Below are positions 61,539 to 64,000 of a stretch of 64,000 bases of DNA, in pieces. The position numbers were made by a program, and so were the translations under genes. The DNA is from JBDTVS01 sp040007095 (GTDB lineage Bacteria > Acidobacteriota > Vicinamibacteria > Vicinamibacterales > CAVVIG01). A model generated the notes under the pieces. The model did no database searches. It had not been told where the DNA came from and was given only the letters and a program-made list of their open reading frames with translations. The stretch lies in NCBI GenBank assembly GCA_040007095.1, contig JBDTVS010000033.1, positions 1 to 64,000 of the forward strand. Reading direction: 5' to 3'. How positions within the stretch are numbered: position 1 is the first letter of the stretch; the number at the start of each line of letters is the position of its first letter.

Positions 61539-61545
61539 GGTTCGC

Positions 61546-62868
61546 TCAGATCTCGACTCGTTCCGTGCTGACACCGAACTTGTCGATCGCCACCCCGAAC
61601 TTGTCGGCCACGCTCAGCAGCAGGTTCGCGTTCGGTGTGTGCTGCTTGGCCACGACATGGCGATCGCCCTTGATGACGCCCGCGCCGCCGACGATGACGA
61701 GCGGGAGCGGATCGGCGGCGTGGAGGTTGCCATTGCCCATGCCGCTGCCATAGAGAATCATCGAGTGATCGAGCAGCGAACCGTCGCCGTCTGGCGTCGC
61801 GCGCAGCCGTTCGAGGAATTTCGCGAACAGCCCGACGTGATGCGTATTGACCGTGGCGTGAGCCGCGATGCGCTCCGGGTTGTTGGCATGGTGCGAAATC
61901 GCGTGGTGCGGCCAGATCACACCGAGGTCGGGATACGTCCGCTGGCTCAGCTCGCGCGCCATCATGAACGTGAACACCCGCGTCAGGTCCGCCTCGAACG
62001 ACAGCGCCAGCAGGTCGAACAGCAGGCCGACGTGGTCCTCGTACGAATCAGGCACGCCGACCGGCGCGGTCGGGACGACGAGCTCCGTGGCCCCCTGCTG
62101 CTCGGCGCGCCGAATGCGCCGCTCGACCTCGCGGATGTGTTCGGTGTACTCGTTCAGGCGAACGCGATCGCCCGGCCCAATCCGGACGCCAAGATCATGA
62201 AGGTCCTCGTTGACGAAGTCGAGGATGCTCTTGTCTTCCGTCATCCGCGCCCGCCGCTCCTCGGCCGTGTCGCCGCTGCCGAACATCCGTTCGAACAGCA
62301 CGCGCGGATTGATCTCCATCGGCAGCGGGGTTGTCGGACCCTGCCAGCTCAGGGTGTTGGCGTAGGCGCAGCTGTAGCCGGGCGCGCAGGAGCCAACGAG
62401 GGCGGAGAAGTCCTCCGTCGCGACTTCGAGAGACGGAAACGTCGTATCCTGACCGATCTTTTGGGCGACGACTTGATCGAGCGTCGCGCCGAGCCGGAAG
62501 TTCGGGCCGTCGGTGCGCTTGGGAGGCATGCCGGACAGGAACGACGCCGGAGCGCCCGCATGGTTCGTGTCGGAGCCCGACTCTGGTCTGGCGAGGTTGC
62601 TGACCACCACGAGCGAGCGCCGGAACGGCTCGAGCGGCTTCATGATCGGCATCAGCTCGAAGCCGGCGTTCGCCGTTTTCGGCGTCCACTGCTCCATGAT
62701 CTCGCCATGGGGCACATAGATGCAGCCGAGGCGGCGGGCCGGGCTCGCTGCCGTCCTGGCGGACGCCGTCAGCGCCGGCACCATCGCTTCGAGCAGGGGC
62801 AGCGCCACCGTCGCACCCATCCCACGCAGGAACGTCCGTCGAGGAAGGGAGAGCTTCGAGATGAACAT
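61546..62868 (-). CDS. DUF1552 domain-containing protein (Tat-exported)
   Basis: 440 residues. The N-terminus LPRRTFLRGMGATVALPLLEA is a Tat-type signal. The DUF1552 body is clear: RLGCIYVPHGEIMEQWTP, LSFEADLTRVFTFMMARELSQRTYP, LLDHSMILYGSGMGNGNLHAADPLPLVIVGGAG. DUF1552 proteins are almost always encoded beside DUF1592/DUF1588 cytochrome-type proteins in planctomycetes and acidobacteria; function unproven, some relation to alkaline-phosphatase-like folds. Its ATG shares one base with the stop of the upstream gene (TGATG). Confidence 0.93.
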   Translation of the reverse strand: MFISKLSLPRRTFLRGMGATVALPLLEAMVPALTASARTAASPARRLGCIYVPHGEIMEQWTPKTANAGFELMPIMKPLEPFRRSLVVVSNLARPESGSDTNHAGAPASFLSGMPPKRTDGPNFRLGATLDQVVAQKIGQDTTFPSLEVATEDFSALVGSCAPGYSCAYANTLSWQGPTTPLPMEINPRVLFERMFGSGDTAEERRARMTEDKSILDFVNEDLHDLGVRIGPGDRVRLNEYTEHIREVERRIRRAEQQGATELVVPTAPVGVPDSYEDHVGLLFDLLALSFEADLTRVFTFMMARELSQRTYPDLGVIWPHHAISHHANNPERIAAHATVNTHHVGLFAKFLERLRATPDGDGSLLDHSMILYGSGMGNGNLHAADPLPLVIVGGAGVIKGDRHVVAKQHTPNANLLLSVADKFGVAIDKFGVSTERVEI

Positions 62869-64000
62869 CAGTTGGTCTCCAGCGATTTCATCCGCATTTG
62901 AAAGGGCGTGCTCCTGGCCATGGCCATGACCAACGCCCTGAACTGGTAATTCTCAGCGCGCGCCCCGCGGACAATCGCCCGCACCGCCGGTCGATCGTGA
63001 TAGTCGAGCCCGCGGCCGAGCGCGTAGGTCAACAGCTTTTCCGTGAACGTCCCGACGAACACCTCCGGACGCTTCATCAGCGCCTGCCGGAGCGAGAGGA
63101 TGCCGTCCACCTTGGTGCCGTCCATCAACTGCCCGGATGCGTCGATCGGCGAACCACCATCACGCGTGCGCCAGGCGCCCACGGCATCGAAGTTCTCCAT
63201 CGCAAAGCCAATCGGATCCATCAGCTTGTGGCAGGTCGCGCACACGGCATTGGCGCGGTGCAACTCCACCTGCTCACGCAGCGATCGTGGCTTCGTCCCG
63301 CGGCTCGCTTCGAGTCCCGGCACGTCGGGCGGCGGCGGCGGGGGGGGCATGCCGAGCAGGTTGTCGAGAATCCACTTGCCGCGTACGACTGGCGACGTGC
63401 GATCCGGCTGCGACGTCACGAGCAGGATGGCGCCTTTGCCGAGCAGTCCCTTGCGCGCTTCGTCGGTCACCGTCACGCGGCGGAAGTGGCTGCCGTAGAC
63501 ATTCGGAATGCCGTAGTGGGCGGCGAGCCGCTCGTTCACGAACGTGTAGTCGGCGGTCAGCAGGTCGGTGACGTTGCGGTTTTCACGGATGATGCTCTGG
63601 AACAGGAGCTCGGTTTCGCGTTTGAACGACTGCCGCAGGTTGTCGTCGAAATCCGGAAATTCATTCTGATCGGGCAGCGCCGCGCGGAGATTCCGCAACT
63701 GCAGCCATTGACCCGCGAAGTTGTCGACCAGCGCTTCGGATCGCGGATCGGCGAGCAGCCGCTGCACCTGGCGCTCGAGCACCGCCGGCTTCTTCAGCTC
63801 GCCGCGACTCGCGACGTCGAGGAGTTCCTCGTCGGGGATGGTGCTCCACAGGAAGAACGACAAGCGCGAGGCGAGATCGAAATCGTTGATCCGGTACGGC
63901 GTGCCGGGTGCCACATCGGCCGGCTCGTTCTCGAGCCGGAACGCAAACTTCGAGCTGGCGAGAATCGCGCGCAGCGCCCGTTCAATCCCGGCGTCGAACG
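62868..64000 (-). CDS. DUF1592/DUF1588/DUF1585 cytochrome-type protein (5' end outside window)
   Basis: The frame is open to the window edge, so the N-terminus is missing. Visible in order: RINDFDLASRLSFFLWSTIPDEELLD (DUF1592), RKGLLGKGAILLVTSQPDRTSPVVRGKWILDNLLGMPPPPPPPDVP (DUF1588) with the haem motif CATCHKLMDPIGFAMENFDAVGAWR, and the C-terminal DUF1585 (FTEKLLTYALGRGLDYHDRPAVRAIV). The missing part normally holds planctomycete-type cytochrome c and DUF1587/1595 domains. Works as a pair with DUF1552; these proteins are thought to be periplasmic and involved in polymer degradation or electron transfer, unproven. Confidence 0.93.
   Translation of the reverse strand, partial: FDAGIERALRAILASSKFAFRLENEPADVAPGTPYRINDFDLASRLSFFLWSTIPDEELLDVASRGELKKPAVLERQVQRLLADPRSEALVDNFAGQWLQLRNLRAALPDQNEFPDFDDNLRQSFKRETELLFQSIIRENRNVTDLLTADYTFVNERLAAHYGIPNVYGSHFRRVTVTDEARKGLLGKGAILLVTSQPDRTSPVVRGKWILDNLLGMPPPPPPPDVPGLEASRGTKPRSLREQVELHRANAVCATCHKLMDPIGFAMENFDAVGAWRTRDGGSPIDASGQLMDGTKVDGILSLRQALMKRPEVFVGTFTEKLLTYALGRGLDYHDRPAVRAIVRGARAENYQFRALVMAMARSTPFQMRMKSLETN

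Noticed and set aside
59571..61571. 666-codon + strand open frame across the ankyrin gene
   Set aside because: Antisense shadow of the ankyrin repeats; periodic composition comes from the opposite strand.

Overview
The window is GC-rich bacterial chromosome, most likely from an acidobacterium of the Vicinamibacterales type. That assignment is inference. It rests on the gene set: secreted 'DGKPDLSGIW' proteins, a DUF1552/DUF1592 pair, N-terminal-haem PQQ dehydrogenases, DUF3810, and a lasso-type RiPP locus with the acidobacterial gene content. No rRNA or taxonomic marker is present to prove it.

Layout. (1) 1-7.5 kb, minus strand: a protein quality-control and housekeeping block, tRNA-Leu(UAG) - tig - clpP - clpX - lon - engB - rho, tightly packed, with rho running off the left edge. 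(2) 7.9-31.3 kb: a large exopolysaccharide locus. A GT-C membrane glycosyltransferase and a degenerate NtrC-like regulator precede a + strand run containing Wza-like export protein, seven GT4 glycosyltransferases, an FkbM methyltransferase, a second methyltransferase, a Wzy-like polymerase, a Wzx-like flippase, the initiating phosphoglycosyl transferase and a geranylgeranyl-reductase-like flavoprotein. On the minus strand are a second Wzy/O-antigen ligase and a Wzc-type tyrosine autokinase. Most + strand genes overlap by 1-8 bases and are probably translationally coupled. (3) 31.7-36.6 kb: DUF3810 protein, truA, a GT39-like protein, a glutathionyl-hydroquinone-reductase-like GST and a small conserved protein. 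(4) 36.9-45.8 kb: a lasso peptide biosynthetic gene cluster with unusual tailoring. (5) 46-59.4 kb: secreted and redox proteins (CHRD protein, PQQ dehydrogenase, CheY-like receiver, Dyp peroxidase with a duplicated partner protein, two metallo-beta-lactamase-fold proteins, c-type haem lipoprotein) plus three small membrane/YtxH-like proteins. (6) 59.7-64 kb: ankyrin-repeat protein, DUF1552 and DUF1592 proteins, the last cut by the right edge.

The lasso cluster is the most interesting part. It is a chain of overlapping genes: PqqD/RRE - UPF0489 (peptide-arginase-like) fused to TPRs - asparagine-synthetase-like cyclase - 60-residue precursor - HprK-like kinase - PRMT-like methyltransferase with a C-terminal PqqD-like domain - 2OG-Fe(II) oxygenase - B2 leader peptidase. 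A nucleotidyltransferase is divergent. The precursor has the YxxPxL leader motif and a short Lys/Gly-rich core with one Asp placed for an 8- or 9-residue macrolactam ring. No ABC exporter is present. The combination predicts a lasso peptide modified at Arg, Lys/Pro and Thr or the C-terminus.

Intergenic DNA carries at least three dispersed repeat families: a CACCGAG/CTCGGTG hairpin (five copies), a ~160-bp palindromic MITE-like element (two copies), and a MITE-like element with an 18-bp perfect terminal inverted repeat (one full and one short copy). Two of these insertions appear to have altered gene ends: the C-terminus of the minus-strand O-antigen ligase and the N-terminus of the ankyrin gene. 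There is no CRISPR array, prophage or recognisable transposase gene.
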